Shown here piece by piece: positions 30,609 to 39,202 of a stretch of DNA of 39,478 nucleotides (position 1 is its first letter; the number at the start of each line of letters is the position of its first letter). The DNA is from an uncultured Prevotellaceae bacterium (GTDB lineage Bacteria; Bacteroidota; Bacteroidia; Bacteroidales; Bacteroidaceae), in contig CALAEY010000074.1 of the NCBI GenBank assembly GCA_937891085.1, forward strand, positions 1-39,478. Reading direction: 5' to 3'. Made by a program: the position numbers and the translations under genes. The notes below the pieces were generated by a model that saw only the letters and a list, made by a program, of their open reading frames with translations, was not told the origin of the DNA and did no database searches.

Positions 30609-31679
30609 ATGATCAAAGTTGGCATCATAGGATTTGGCCGCATGGGCAGATTCTATTTGAAAGAAATGCTTAAGAGTCCGAAATGGGAAGTAGTTTACAT
30701 CTGCGACGTCTATGAAGGCTCTCGTGAACTGGCAAGAAAACTTGCACCGAATGCAAAAGTAATCTCAGACGAAGACATCATCTTCAACGATCCAGAGATT
30801 CAAGTAGTCACCCTTACAGCTCTGGCAGACTCCCGTCTCCAACATGTGGCGAAGGCACTTGCTCACGGGAAGCACATTATATCAGAGAAACCAGTAGCCG
30901 ATACCACCGAGAACGAATGGAAGGTAGTTGAAATGGTGGAGAAGTCAGACCGTCTGGCTACCGTAAACCTCTATCTGCGCAACTCATGGTATCACCACCA
31001 GATGAAGCAGTTCATTCAGGAAGGCGAACTGGGCGAGCTGGCTATCATCCGTATCTGTCACATGACTCCTGGCTTGGCTCCAAGCGAAGGCCACGAGGCC
31101 GAAGGTCCTTGCTTCCATGACTGCGGTATGCACTACGTAGACATTACCCGCTGGTATGCAGAGAGCGAATACAAGACTTGGCATGCTCAGGGCATGCGTA
31201 TGTGGAACTATAAAGACCCATGGTGGGTTCAGGCTCACGGTACCTTCGAGAACGGTGTGGTGTTCGATATCACCCAGGGCTTCGTTTATGGCCAACTTTC
31301 AAAGGATCAGACTCACAATTCTTATACAGATATCATCGGAACAAAGGGTATCGTACGTATGTCACACGACTTCCACACCGCCGTTATCGACCTGCGTGGC
31401 GTGACTAAGACTGAGCGTATCGAAAAGCCTTTCGGTTCTAAGAACATCGATATTCTGATTGACCTGTTTGCTGACAGCATCGAAGCTGGTAAGCTGCATC
31501 CACAGCTGCCAAGGCTCCGTGACTCTGCCATCGCCTCTACTGCTGCTTGGAACATGCTGAACGATACTTGGAAGCATGACCTGCCAGCCATCGGCGACCA
31601 GAAGACACTCGATGAGATCATCTATCGCCGTGCACACATGACCAACGGTTACGGTCTGCTGCACCAAGTGAATTGCTAA
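30609..31679 (+). CDS. Gfo/Idh/MocA-family sugar oxidoreductase
   Basis: A 356-residue NAD(P)-dependent dehydrogenase starting at the ATG at 30609 (a TTG four codons earlier is ignored). The N-terminal Rossmann motif VGIIGFGRMGRFYLKE, the EKPVADT motif that carries the catalytic-site Lys, and the C-terminal alpha/beta domain are clear. HDCGMHYVDITRWYA holds the family's conserved Asp and His. No signal peptide, so it is cytoplasmic. It is followed by a DUF1080 protein, a pairing seen in bacteria that handle 3-keto-glycosides, where such dehydrogenases make or reduce the 3-keto sugar. The exact substrate is unknown. Confidence 0.88.
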   Translation: MIKVGIIGFGRMGRFYLKEMLKSPKWEVVYICDVYEGSRELARKLAPNAKVISDEDIIFNDPEIQVVTLTALADSRLQHVAKALAHGKHIISEKPVADTTENEWKVVEMVEKSDRLATVNLYLRNSWYHHQMKQFIQEGELGELAIIRICHMTPGLAPSEGHEAEGPCFHDCGMHYVDITRWYAESEYKTWHAQGMRMWNYKDPWWVQAHGTFENGVVFDITQGFVYGQLSKDQTHNSYTDIIGTKGIVRMSHDFHTAVIDLRGVTKTERIEKPFGSKNIDILIDLFADSIEAGKLHPQLPRLRDSAIASTAAWNMLNDTWKHDLPAIGDQKTLDEIIYRRAHMTNGYGLLHQVNC

Positions 31680-31711
31680 TTACATAACATCATATTTAAA
31701 GCGAAACAAAA

Positions 31712-32599
31712 ATGAACAAGAAAGTATTGAATTGGTGCGGTGTGATAGCATTGGCTATCATCGCATTCCTTTGCGGCCGCTACACTGCTCCTAAAGCAGA
31801 GGCTCCTGCTGCTGGCGATGAAGCTACAGCACAAGTTGACCCAACTGAGTACAGCATTATGAATCTGCCTATGGTAGACATCTCTAATTTCCCTGTTGAC
31901 AAGGACGGCTACATCACCTTGTTTGATGGCAAGACCTTCAATGGCTGGCGTGGCTATGGTAAGACTGAGGTTCCTCCAAGATGGACTATCGAGGACGGTT
32001 GCATCACATTCGCAGGTACGGGTACTGGCGAGGGCCAGACCGCTGAGGGTGGTGACTTGATTTTCGCTCATAAGTTCAAAGATTTCCAGTTGGAGCTGGA
32101 GTGGAAGATCTCTGAGGGTGGTAACTCTGGTATCTTCTATCTGGCACAGGAAGTGGAGACAAAGGACGCTAAGGGCAATCAGGTGATTCAGCCTATCTAT
32201 ATTTCTGCTCCTGAATATCAGGTGCTTGACAATGCCAACCACCCAGACGCTAAGTTGGGTAAGGACGGCAACCGCCAGTCTGGTTCACTCTACGACATGA
32301 TTCCTGCTAAGCCACAGACTTTCACCAAGGCTGGTGAATGGCAGAAGACCAAGATCATGGTTTACCGTGGCACAGTGACCCACACTCTGAACGAAGCTGA
32401 GAACTGCGTTGAGTATCACCTCTGGACTCCAAGATGGACAGAGATGCTGCAGGCCAGCAAGTTCAGCCAGGACGCTTGGCCTCTGGCATTCGAGCTGCTG
32501 AACAACCTGGGTGGCGACGCTCACGAGGGTGTGATCGGTTTCCAGGATCATGGCGATAACGTGTGGTATCGCAACATCCGCATCAAGTTGCTTGATTGA
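31712..32599 (+). CDS. DUF1080 / 3-keto-disaccharide hydrolase-like protein
   Basis: A 295-residue exported or membrane-anchored protein. A hydrophobic N-terminus (VIALAIIAFLCGRY) is followed by a Pro/Ala-rich spacer and the concanavalin-like DUF1080 domain: ITLFDGKTFNGWRG, LEWKISEGGNSGIFYLAQE, APEYQVLDNANHPDAK and GVIGFQDHGDNVWYRNIRI. Members of this family act on 3-keto-glycosides. The Cys at position 21 does not sit in a standard lipobox (AFLC), so a signal anchor is more likely. It is paired with the Gfo/Idh oxidoreductase (32 bases upstream). A heptamer array and a strong terminator follow it. Confidence 0.87.
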   Translation: MNKKVLNWCGVIALAIIAFLCGRYTAPKAEAPAAGDEATAQVDPTEYSIMNLPMVDISNFPVDKDGYITLFDGKTFNGWRGYGKTEVPPRWTIEDGCITFAGTGTGEGQTAEGGDLIFAHKFKDFQLELEWKISEGGNSGIFYLAQEVETKDAKGNQVIQPIYISAPEYQVLDNANHPDAKLGKDGNRQSGSLYDMIPAKPQTFTKAGEWQKTKIMVYRGTVTHTLNEAENCVEYHLWTPRWTEMLQASKFSQDAWPLAFELLNNLGGDAHEGVIGFQDHGDNVWYRNIRIKLLD

Positions 32600-32601
32600 T
32601 T

Positions 32602-32657
32602 GGTTTAGGGTTTAGAGTTTAAGGTTTAGAACTTAGAACTTAGAACTTAGAACTTAG
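32602..32657. repeat. Heptamer array after the DUF1080 gene
   Basis: GGTTTAG twice, AGTTTAA, GGTTTAG, then AACTTAG four times. Eight in-phase units begin 2 bases after the stop codon and end just before the terminator hairpin. This is the only large array outside the polysaccharide region. Confidence 0.9.
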
Positions 32658-32661
32658 AGAT

Positions 32662-32699
32662 AAAATAGGAGGGGTGCCTGGGGGCATCCCTCCTATTTT
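32662..32699. terminator. Intrinsic terminator, 17-bp stem
   Basis: The arms AAAATAGGAGGGGTGCC (32662-32678) and GGCATCCCTCCTATTTT (32683-32699) pair at all 17 positions with one G-T wobble, around a TGGG loop. The A/T-rich ends let it serve both strands, ending the DUF1080 transcript and the ddh transcript that arrives from the right. Confidence 0.9.
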
Positions 32700-32702
32700 G
32701 TA

Positions 32703-32746
32703 TGTGCAATAGTGCAATTTGCAAAATTGCAAAAATGCAAAAATCT
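32703..32746. repeat. Short imperfect TGCAAWWW repeats
   Basis: TGCAATAG, TGCAATT, TGCAAAAT, TGCAAAAA, TGCAAAAA: about five units of 7-8 bases between the terminator and the ddh stop. It is related in style to the heptamer arrays but less regular. Confidence 0.6.
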
Positions 32747-32752
32747 GTGCGC

Positions 32753-33652
32753 TTATACCAGTTTTCCTATCCACTCGTTTGGCTCACCTGGGAGCAGGTC
32801 TATCACTGGAAGTTCAATCATCGTGTAGCAACCAGGAGTGCGGCGCATAGCTGCACGGGCAGCACAAACCAGAATCTGACCTGTCAGTGCTGGATTGTTG
32901 ATCTTCATATCGAACTCCAAAAGTTGGTTCTGCGTGCGTCCCGATACGCCCTTACGCGTCAGATTCACGCCGTGACCCATATCCTTCAGCGCATCAACGC
33001 TGTCCACCTGAGTCACATGCGTCTCATCGTGTACAAAGTAAGGATCTGTCTTTATGGCCTGCTCTATCTGCTTGAAGTCGTAGCCATCCTTCACCTCCAC
33101 ATAGACCATACGGCGATGAATGCCCGTTCCCACAGGAATGGTCATAGACAAGGCAGCCTTCACACCCTCGATGGCCTTTACAGCTACCGTATGCCCCATA
33201 CTCATGCCCGGGCCGAAGTTGGTATAGGTGATGCCCTTTGGCACGATGGCCTGCAGCAAAGCGCGGACGATAGAGTCTGAACCCGGATCCCAACCAGCAG
33301 AGATCACCGACTTCACGCCGTGTTCCTTTGCTATCTTGTCCAGCGTCTGGCGCAGAGCTGGGATGCCCGTATGGATGTCGAAACTATCTACCGTGTTGAT
33401 ACCTAACGGAAGAATCTCCTTAGCATAACTTTCTACGCTACGGCTCGGCGTACAGAGGATGGCCACATCCACCTTATCCAACTCACGGATATCCTTTACC
33501 ACTGTAAAAGCCTTCAGCTCTTCGGGGAGATTCTCTGCCCCACTGCGACGTACGATACCAGCCAGTTCGAAGTCGGGTGCTTCCAACAAAGCCTCTAATG
33601 CAAAGCGGCCGATATTGCCATAGCCTACTATTGCTGCTCTAATTTTCTTCAT
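32753..33652 (-). CDS. ddh: meso-Diaminopimelate dehydrogenase
   Basis: Single-step reductive amination of tetrahydrodipicolinate to meso-DAP with NADPH, for lysine and peptidoglycan. A 299-residue protein starting at the ATG at 33650-33652; a 14-codon upstream extension overlaps the promoter. The NADPH motif AIVGYGNIGRFALEAL is followed by ILCTPSR and the substrate region SAGWDPGSDSIVRAL, NFGPGMSMGHT and GIHRRMVYVE, all typical of the family. It is transcribed alone toward a bidirectional terminator. A -7 element lies 40 bases upstream. Confidence 0.93.
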   Translation of the reverse strand: MKKIRAAIVGYGNIGRFALEALLEAPDFELAGIVRRSGAENLPEELKAFTVVKDIRELDKVDVAILCTPSRSVESYAKEILPLGINTVDSFDIHTGIPALRQTLDKIAKEHGVKSVISAGWDPGSDSIVRALLQAIVPKGITYTNFGPGMSMGHTVAVKAIEGVKAALSMTIPVGTGIHRRMVYVEVKDGYDFKQIEQAIKTDPYFVHDETHVTQVDSVDALKDMGHGVNLTRKGVSGRTQNQLLEFDMKINNPALTGQILVCAARAAMRRTPGCYTMIELPVIDLLPGEPNEWIGKLV

Positions 33653-33691
33653 AATGAGATGTATTTTTAATGATTTGTTTCCTATCGGGCG

Positions 33692-33699
33692 CAAAAATA
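33692..33699 (-). promoter_or_regulatory. -7 element of ddh
   Basis: The minus strand reads TATTTTTG, followed by CG. It matches TAnnTTTG, 40 bases ahead of the chosen ddh ATG, and supports that start over the upstream one at 33694. On the plus strand, TAAATTCG (33732-33739) is an imperfect candidate for ruvA. Confidence 0.55.
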
Positions 33700-33761
33700 G
33701 TTATTTTTAGGAAATAATTCAATATTTATGGCTAAATTCGCAGCAAAAAGTAAAAGAGCGT

Positions 33762-34364
33762 ATGATAGACTATATTAAAGGAGAAATCGCGGAATTGCAA
33801 CCAGCAACCGCCGTCATAGAGTGCTACGGCATCGGATATGCCCTCAGCATCTCACTGAATACTTACACCGCCATTCAAGGAAAAAAGGAATGTAAACTCT
33901 ACGTTTACGAGGCCGTCAGGCAGGATGCTGCCCAGGTGCTCTACGGTTTCAGCACCAAGCAGGAACGAGAGCTTTTCTTGCTGCTTATCAGCGTGTCTGG
34001 CATCGGTGGAAACACTGCCCGCACCATCCTCTCTGCTCTCTCACCAGCCGAGCTTGTCAACTGCATCAGTACGGAGAACACCTCCATTCTGAAGGGAGTG
34101 AAAGGATTGGGACTGAAGACCGCCCAGCGCATCATTGTGGATCTGAAGGACAAGATCAAGAACGACAGCATTGCCGTAGGCACCGTCGATATCAGTCCGA
34201 CACCAGCTGCCAACAACAAGCAGGTGCACGACGAGGCCGTATCAGCCCTCACCATGCTGGGATTTGCTGCAGCCCCTTCACAGAAAGTGGTCTATGCCAT
34301 CCTCAAGGCCCAGCCAAACGCTACTGTGGAGCAGGTCATCAAGCTGGCACTGAAGCAGTTATAA
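33762..34364 (+). CDS. ruvA: Holliday junction helicase subunit RuvA
   Basis: Binds four-way junctions and loads RuvB. A 200-residue protein with the N-terminal OB fold (MIDYIKGEIAELQPATAVIE, YGIGYALSISLNTY), the tandem helix-hairpin-helix region (LLISVSGIGGNTARTILSAL and LKGVKGLGLKTAQRIIVDLKDK) and a C-terminal UBA-like domain III (VHDEAVSALTMLGFAAAPSQK). It is divergent from ddh and stands alone. Confidence 0.95.
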   Translation: MIDYIKGEIAELQPATAVIECYGIGYALSISLNTYTAIQGKKECKLYVYEAVRQDAAQVLYGFSTKQERELFLLLISVSGIGGNTARTILSALSPAELVNCISTENTSILKGVKGLGLKTAQRIIVDLKDKIKNDSIAVGTVDISPTPAANNKQVHDEAVSALTMLGFAAAPSQKVVYAILKAQPNATVEQVIKLALKQL

Positions 34365-34398
34365 AAAAACTGCCCAGACTTTCACAAGCCCAGGCAGT
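34362..34398 (-). terminator. Intrinsic terminator of gdhA
   Basis: On the minus strand, ACTGCC pairs with GGCAGT around a TG/TG internal loop and an inner GGCTT/AAGTC stem, and is followed by seven T residues. It lies about 60 bases after the gdhA stop codon. The T-run is made of A residues that also include the ruvA stop codon. Confidence 0.88.
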
Positions 34399-34460
34399 AC
34401 AAACCACAAATACAAATACAACTAAACAAAGTATCTCATCTTATCAACTACGTTTCTTTA

Positions 34461-35798
34461 TCAAATAACGCCCTGTGCGAGCATAGCCTTAGCTACCTTC
34501 ATGAAGCCTGCCACATTAGCACCCTTCACATAGTTAATATAGCCGTCAGGCTGTGTACCATACTTCAAGCACTGAGCGTGGATGGCGTGCATGATCTGGT
34601 GCAGACGCTGATCTACCTCCTCGGCGGTCCAGCTCAGATGCAGCGCATTCTGTGACATTTCCAGACCAGATGTGGCCACACCACCGGCATTCACAGCCTT
34701 GCCAGGAGCGAAGAGCATCTTGTGCTCCAGGAACTTATCGATAGCCTCTGGCGTGCAGCCCATGTTTGAAACTTCTGCTACGCACATCACCTGATTGTCG
34801 ATCAAGTGCTGAGCATCGTCACCGTTCAGCTCGTTCTGAGTAGCGCAAGGCAGGGCGATGTCTACTTTCTGCTCCCAAGGCTTCTTGCCAGCGAAGAACG
34901 TCGCATTAGGGAAGCGCTCTACGTATGGAGCAACCACATCATTGCCAGAAGAACGAAGCTCAAGCATATAGTCTATCTTCTCACCGCTGATGCCGTCTGG
35001 ATCATAGACGTAGCCGTCAGGACCAGAGATAGTCACCACCTTAGCCCCCAGCTGGGTAGCCTTTGTAGCAGCACCCCAAGCCACGTTGCCGAAACCTGAG
35101 ATAGCTACCGTCTTGCCTTCGAGTGACAAGCCCTTCGTCCCAAGCATCTGCTTGGTGAAATAGAGCGCACCGAAGCCTGTAGCCTCTGGACGTACCAGTG
35201 AGCCACCATATTCCAGACCCTTACCGGTGAACGTACCGTCGCACTGGCGGGTGAGTTTCTTATACATACCATTGATGAAGCCAATCTCACGCCCGCCTAC
35301 GCCGATGTCACCAGCAGGAACATCTACGTTAGGACCAACGTTGCGCCAGAGCTCCAGCATAAATGCCTGGCAGAAACGCATGATTTCAGCTTCGCTCTTT
35401 CCGCGTGGAGAGAAGTCGGAACCACCCTTGCCACCACCCATAGGCAGTGTAGTCAGAGCGTTCTTAAACGTCTGCTCGAAACCGAGGAACTTCAAGATAG
35501 AAGGAGTGACTGAGGCATGGAAGCGCAGACCGCCTTTGTACGGGCCAATGGCGTTGTTGAACTGTACGCGATAACCCAGATTGGTCTGGATCTCGCCTTT
35601 GTCATCTACCCATGTCACACGGAAAGTAAAGATACGGTCAGGTTCCACCAAGCGCTCAATGATCTTGGCCTTTTCGAACTCAGGATGCTGGTTGTAAACA
35701 TCCTCAATTGAGATAAGGACTTCTCTAACAGCTTGCAGATACTCTAATTCTCCAGGGTGTTTTGCCTGAAGATTAGCCATGATTTTTTCAATATTCAT
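34461..35798 (-). CDS. gdhA: NADP-type glutamate dehydrogenase
   Basis: Assimilates ammonia into glutamate. The 445-residue length is that of the hexameric GDH I type. The substrate region NNAIGPYKGGLRFH, the catalytic-lysine motif PMGGGKGGSDF (Lys124), and VPAGDIGVGGREIGFINGMYK are intact. The nucleotide domain contains VAISGFGNVAWG. It stands alone between ruvA and the hexosaminidase gene, with a clear terminator after it and a -7 element (35881-35888) upstream. Confidence 0.96.
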   Translation of the reverse strand: MNIEKIMANLQAKHPGELEYLQAVREVLISIEDVYNQHPEFEKAKIIERLVEPDRIFTFRVTWVDDKGEIQTNLGYRVQFNNAIGPYKGGLRFHASVTPSILKFLGFEQTFKNALTTLPMGGGKGGSDFSPRGKSEAEIMRFCQAFMLELWRNVGPNVDVPAGDIGVGGREIGFINGMYKKLTRQCDGTFTGKGLEYGGSLVRPEATGFGALYFTKQMLGTKGLSLEGKTVAISGFGNVAWGAATKATQLGAKVVTISGPDGYVYDPDGISGEKIDYMLELRSSGNDVVAPYVERFPNATFFAGKKPWEQKVDIALPCATQNELNGDDAQHLIDNQVMCVAEVSNMGCTPEAIDKFLEHKMLFAPGKAVNAGGVATSGLEMSQNALHLSWTAEEVDQRLHQIMHAIHAQCLKYGTQPDGYINYVKGANVAGFMKVAKAMLAQGVI

Positions 35799-35880
35799 AG
35801 CGATTCAAAGTTAATAGTTAAGATTCTACAATTAGTTATTTTTCTAACTCCTTAAAACATTTTGTCAACTCATATCGGTG

Positions 35881-35888
35881 CAAAGATA
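35881..35888 (-). promoter_or_regulatory. -7 element of gdhA
   Basis: The minus strand reads TATCTTTG, followed by CACC, a perfect TAnnTTTG match. It gives a leader of about 80 bases before the ATG at 35796-35798. The -33 box is not clear. Confidence 0.65.
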
Positions 35889-35963
35889 GTGCTTTTTTCT
35901 TAACCGAGCACACTTTTTGCAAAAAAATTCAGAGAAATTGCAAAAACGTCAGTTTCACCCGCT

Positions 35964-37625
35964 TTACCACAGCGATGAGCGGTCATGATGATCGTAGTCG
36001 GCCGGCAAAGCATGGCGGGCGTACTTCCAGCCGAGCAACTGGTAGACATCCACCAGCTTAGGCAACTTAGCCAAGAACTTATCATAGTTTCTATTGGCTG
36101 GCTGGCACCATTGCACTTCGGCAATAGCGGCCACACGCGGCATATACATATATTGCAGATGTTCTGGGTGGGCGATATATTCCGTCCACAGATTGGCCTG
36201 AACGCCAATGATGTGCTTCTGCTCATCGCCACTCAGTTGATCCATCGGATCCAGCTCATAGACTTTCTCCACAGGCAGATAGCCGCCGATAGCCAGTGGC
36301 TCACGGTTGGTCTTATCGCTCTGGTAGTAGTCTAAGTAAGCGTATGTGGTAGGCGACATGATCACATCGTGGCCAGCCTTAGCCGCCTTGATGCCGCCTG
36401 CCGTGCCACGCCAAGACATCACCGTAGCCGTAGGTGAAGGATCACCGTCGAGTATCTCGTCCCAACCGATGATCTGGCGTCCCTTGCTGTTGAGGAACTT
36501 CTCCACACGGGTCATGAAGTAGCTCTGCAGTTTGTCCTCTGCGCTGTGCTCATCGTCCTTCGTGAGCCCCAGTTGGCGGATGCGGGCTTGGCACTTCGGG
36601 CAGTTCTGCCAGCGCACACGCGGAGCCTCATCACCGCCTATATGAATATAGGTAGAGGGGAAGATCTCTGTCAGTTCGCTGAGCACATTCTCCACGAAGG
36701 TGAAGGTCTCTTCGTTGCCGGCACAGAGGATATCATCGGCGATGCCCCACTCTTCTGCTACATGATACGGACCGCCTGTACACCCTAACTCAGGGAAGCA
36801 AGCCAGAACTGCCATCATGTGTCCAGGCATGTCTATCTCTGGAATGACCGTGATATAACGTTCCTTGGCATATTCCACCACCTCACGCATCTCGGCCTGC
36901 GTATAATAGCCACCAGATGGGGTATTGTCATAAATCGGCGTATTGTGCCCAATCACCGTACGCTGACGGATGGAGCCGTAGCGCGTCAGTTCAGGATATC
37001 GCTTTATCTCCACACGCCAGCCCTGATCGTCGGTCAGATGCCAGTGGAACGTGTTCTGGTTGTGCAGCGCCAGCATGTCGATGGCCTGCTTCACCACATC
37101 CACATCGAAGAAATGGCGGGACACATCGAGGTGAATGCCTCGGTAGCCGAAGCGCGGCGCATCGGTAATCTGCACGGCGGGCAGCACCACTTGGGCAGCG
37201 TCTCTCACTATCGGCAGGCTCTTGCGCAGCGTCTGAATGCCGTAGAAAATCCCGTTTTCAGCAGCGGCCATCAAACTGATTCCGCGGTCGTCCACCACCA
37301 GCATATAGCCCTCCTCACCTGTCTTGAGACTGGTGTTCAGCGACAAGTTGATGCAGTTCATACGCATAGGATTGGTGGTCAATCCCAGCTTTAAACCCGT
37401 ATTTTTCTGGATATATTCACGCAGAAATTCCGCATTCCGACGCATCAGTTCGTTGCCGTCTGGATAGGCAATCACCGTAGAAGCCGTCAGTTCAAACGCC
37501 GGTCCGCCCTTCAACTGCACCTGCTGTGGCTGAGGAATAACATCATAGTTGGCAGTCTGTGCCTGTAGCTCCATGACACTGCATAGCAGAAAGCCCAAAA
37601 ACATTACTTTAATTGCATTCTTCAT
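35964..37625 (-). CDS. GH20 beta-N-acetylhexosaminidase
   Basis: Removes terminal GlcNAc or GalNAc from glycans or cell-wall fragments, probably in the periplasm. A 553-residue protein starting at the ATG at 37623-37625, which begins the signal peptide (IKVMFLGFLLCSVMELQA, cut before Q). An N-terminal GH20b-like domain is followed by the catalytic (beta/alpha)8 barrel. GYRGIHLDVSRHFF, HWHLTDDQGWRVEI and HIGGDEAPRVRW are the typical GH20 blocks, and the D332-E333 pair is the catalytic one. It lacks the C-terminal F5/8 or CBM domains common in longer Bacteroidetes members. No SusC/D genes are nearby. Confidence 0.93.
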   Translation of the reverse strand: MKNAIKVMFLGFLLCSVMELQAQTANYDVIPQPQQVQLKGGPAFELTASTVIAYPDGNELMRRNAEFLREYIQKNTGLKLGLTTNPMRMNCINLSLNTSLKTGEEGYMLVVDDRGISLMAAAENGIFYGIQTLRKSLPIVRDAAQVVLPAVQITDAPRFGYRGIHLDVSRHFFDVDVVKQAIDMLALHNQNTFHWHLTDDQGWRVEIKRYPELTRYGSIRQRTVIGHNTPIYDNTPSGGYYTQAEMREVVEYAKERYITVIPEIDMPGHMMAVLACFPELGCTGGPYHVAEEWGIADDILCAGNEETFTFVENVLSELTEIFPSTYIHIGGDEAPRVRWQNCPKCQARIRQLGLTKDDEHSAEDKLQSYFMTRVEKFLNSKGRQIIGWDEILDGDPSPTATVMSWRGTAGGIKAAKAGHDVIMSPTTYAYLDYYQSDKTNREPLAIGGYLPVEKVYELDPMDQLSGDEQKHIIGVQANLWTEYIAHPEHLQYMYMPRVAAIAEVQWCQPANRNYDKFLAKLPKLVDVYQLLGWKYARHALPADYDHHDRSSLW

Positions 37626-37709
37626 AAGCGTCAATTCCATGTATTAAGTTTAACAATGAACAAAGTTAATGCGTTCGGATGAAAAAAGCAAATTCTTTCT
37701 ACAATAAAA

Positions 37710-37746
37710 GCAGACCGCCTTCACACAGAATAGAAGAGCGGTCTGC
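37710..37746 (-). terminator. Intrinsic terminator after the DUF6266 gene
   Basis: The arms GCAGACCGC (37710-37718) and GCGGTCTGC (37738-37746) pair perfectly, and TTC/GAA can extend the stem inward. On the minus strand the hairpin is followed by TTTTATTG. It begins about 20 bases after the DUF6266 stop. Confidence 0.82.
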
Positions 37747-37767
37747 CTCACAATATCCCACTACAAC

Positions 37768-38520
37768 TTAGCCAATGCCACTGCCAGAGTCACCTTGGCT
37801 ATCCCCACCCGTGTCTTCTCCCGCGGAGTCACCTTCAGGGAGTGTGTCGGAGTCTATGCCAGACTCTTCATCATCCATAGGTGAAGCGTATGCATCGTTT
37901 CTAAGGCAGATACTGTCTGCACAACTATCTCCTTTCTCATTCCTAAACCCCAGATAGACAGCCAATGCCTCTCCATTCCATTCACTTGGCATGGTCAGTT
38001 GCACAGAGGCATCCCTGCGGGTTGCCCCATTAGTGCTATAAACTGCCAACCGTCTTTCCTTATTATACACCAGTGGCATGGCCACATCCGTAGCTTGAGC
38101 ATCCCCAGAGCCACTGTTGTCCGCCCAAGTGAAAGTCAGCACATCACCATTTAAGCTCACTGTAGCATTTCCCACCATCATCAGATGTCCACGTGATACC
38201 ATCACACGCTGATAGTCAACCACCAGTTCATCATCAAATCCGTTGAAAGCATTCTGAAGCATATACGACATTGCCGCATTGTACGCCGACTTATTGATAG
38301 CATACGGCCTGTAGCCCACTCTCACATAAGGCACCAAGCTATGCAGAAAATTAATAGACATGGCAAACTTCGATCTTTGATTCTTCTGCTTTGCCGTGTT
38401 GGGGTTGCTAATACTCGTAGCCAGCGCACGCATGTAATTGATAGATTTCCAGCTGCCGCCTACCACGGTTCCCACTCTTCCTGAGAATCCGCCGAGGATT
38501 CCCTGTTTGATAATTCCCAT
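37768..38520 (-). CDS. DUF6266-family protein
   Basis: A 250-residue protein of a family found in Bacteroidetes, often in several copies. The N-terminus MGIIKQGILGGFSGRVGTVV is diagnostic, followed by SISNPNTAKQKNQRSKFAMS. The middle (about 105-215) looks like beta strands (VMVSRGHLMMVGNATVSLNG). The last 35 residues are acidic, Gly/Ser/Asp-rich and probably disordered. No signal peptide. Function unknown. It is flanked by a terminator downstream and a promoter upstream, so it is a single-gene unit. Confidence 0.85.
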   Translation of the reverse strand: MGIIKQGILGGFSGRVGTVVGGSWKSINYMRALATSISNPNTAKQKNQRSKFAMSINFLHSLVPYVRVGYRPYAINKSAYNAAMSYMLQNAFNGFDDELVVDYQRVMVSRGHLMMVGNATVSLNGDVLTFTWADNSGSGDAQATDVAMPLVYNKERRLAVYSTNGATRRDASVQLTMPSEWNGEALAVYLGFRNEKGDSCADSICLRNDAYASPMDDEESGIDSDTLPEGDSAGEDTGGDSQGDSGSGIG

Positions 38521-38794
38521 AATCTTTCTTTATTTTTAAGGGTTAATAATAATATTATCTCTGCATCAGTCCCTAGATTTCTTCCCTTCTACAGCCGTAC
38601 GCTCCGTAGTCCGAAAGCCCCCTTGGTTTCCTTCAGCGATGCAAAGATAATACCTCAAAATACCCTTTTCCAAGCATCTGTGCGTTTTGCACCCCATTGC
38701 ATAATTAAGCACCATCTTTCCCCCTTCATCCTATTACATCTTAAATATCCTTCTGTTTTGTTTCAAATTCCATTTTGAATACATAGAGGCTGCT
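38521..38794. other. Promoter-bearing spacer upstream of the DUF6266 gene
   Basis: No gene is visible in these 274 bases. Besides the promoter at 38642-38673, the region is pyrimidine-rich on the plus strand. The putative leader of the DUF6266 gene is about 115 bases long. Confidence 0.5.
38642..38673 (-). promoter_or_regulatory. Promoter of the DUF6266 gene
   Basis: On the minus strand, TTG (38673-38671) is followed after 21 bases by TATCTTTG (38649-38642). Both boxes fit the Bacteroidetes model, with the -33 box reduced to TTG. Confidence 0.65.
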
Positions 38795-39190
38795 TTATTC
38801 AGTTACACCTACAAATACTATTTCATCTGCCATCTCGCAGATATATCTTCTTATCAATGCCGTTGCTTTCGACTGGCGAACGGCATTGTTCACAGATATA
38901 ATCAGCAGACGGTTTTGCGCTAATGGCTCTTTTAACTCATCAGGTACATCTCGATACATCCGCCGACCCAATACAAGAATGATAGGCTGACAGCCTTTCA
39001 GCAAGAAGTGGAGCACGTCTTGCTCCAACTTGCTACTGAAGCCGCTGACCACACACTCCCCTTGATTGCGCATTTCCGTTGCCCAGTCGAACACTTGCAG
39101 CACCGTTTCTGAAGAAATGGTGCTCGATGCTAGGAAGGCAGTCTTCTTCAGTTTTAGCAGTTCCTGACTGCCAAGATACTTCACTTTCAT
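38795..39190 (-). CDS. DprA/Smf-like minimal Rossmann protein
   Basis: A 131-residue protein starting at the ATG at 39188-39190; a TTG start at 39202 would give 135 residues. It resembles the Rossmann core of DNA-processing protein DprA: a first strand FLASST, the segment ECVVSGFSSKLEQDVLHFLL (like the DprA VVSGLA motif), then PIILVLGRRMYRDVP and LLIISVNNAVRQSKATALIR. The SAM-like N-terminal and winged-helix C-terminal domains of full DprA are absent, and the glycine-rich ssDNA loop is altered. A separate winged-helix protein is encoded immediately upstream. The two might act together, but the role is unknown. Confidence 0.65.
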   Translation of the reverse strand: MKVKYLGSQELLKLKKTAFLASSTISSETVLQVFDWATEMRNQGECVVSGFSSKLEQDVLHFLLKGCQPIILVLGRRMYRDVPDELKEPLAQNRLLIISVNNAVRQSKATALIRRYICEMADEIVFVGVTE

Positions 39191-39202
39191 TGTCTCTTTC
39201 AA

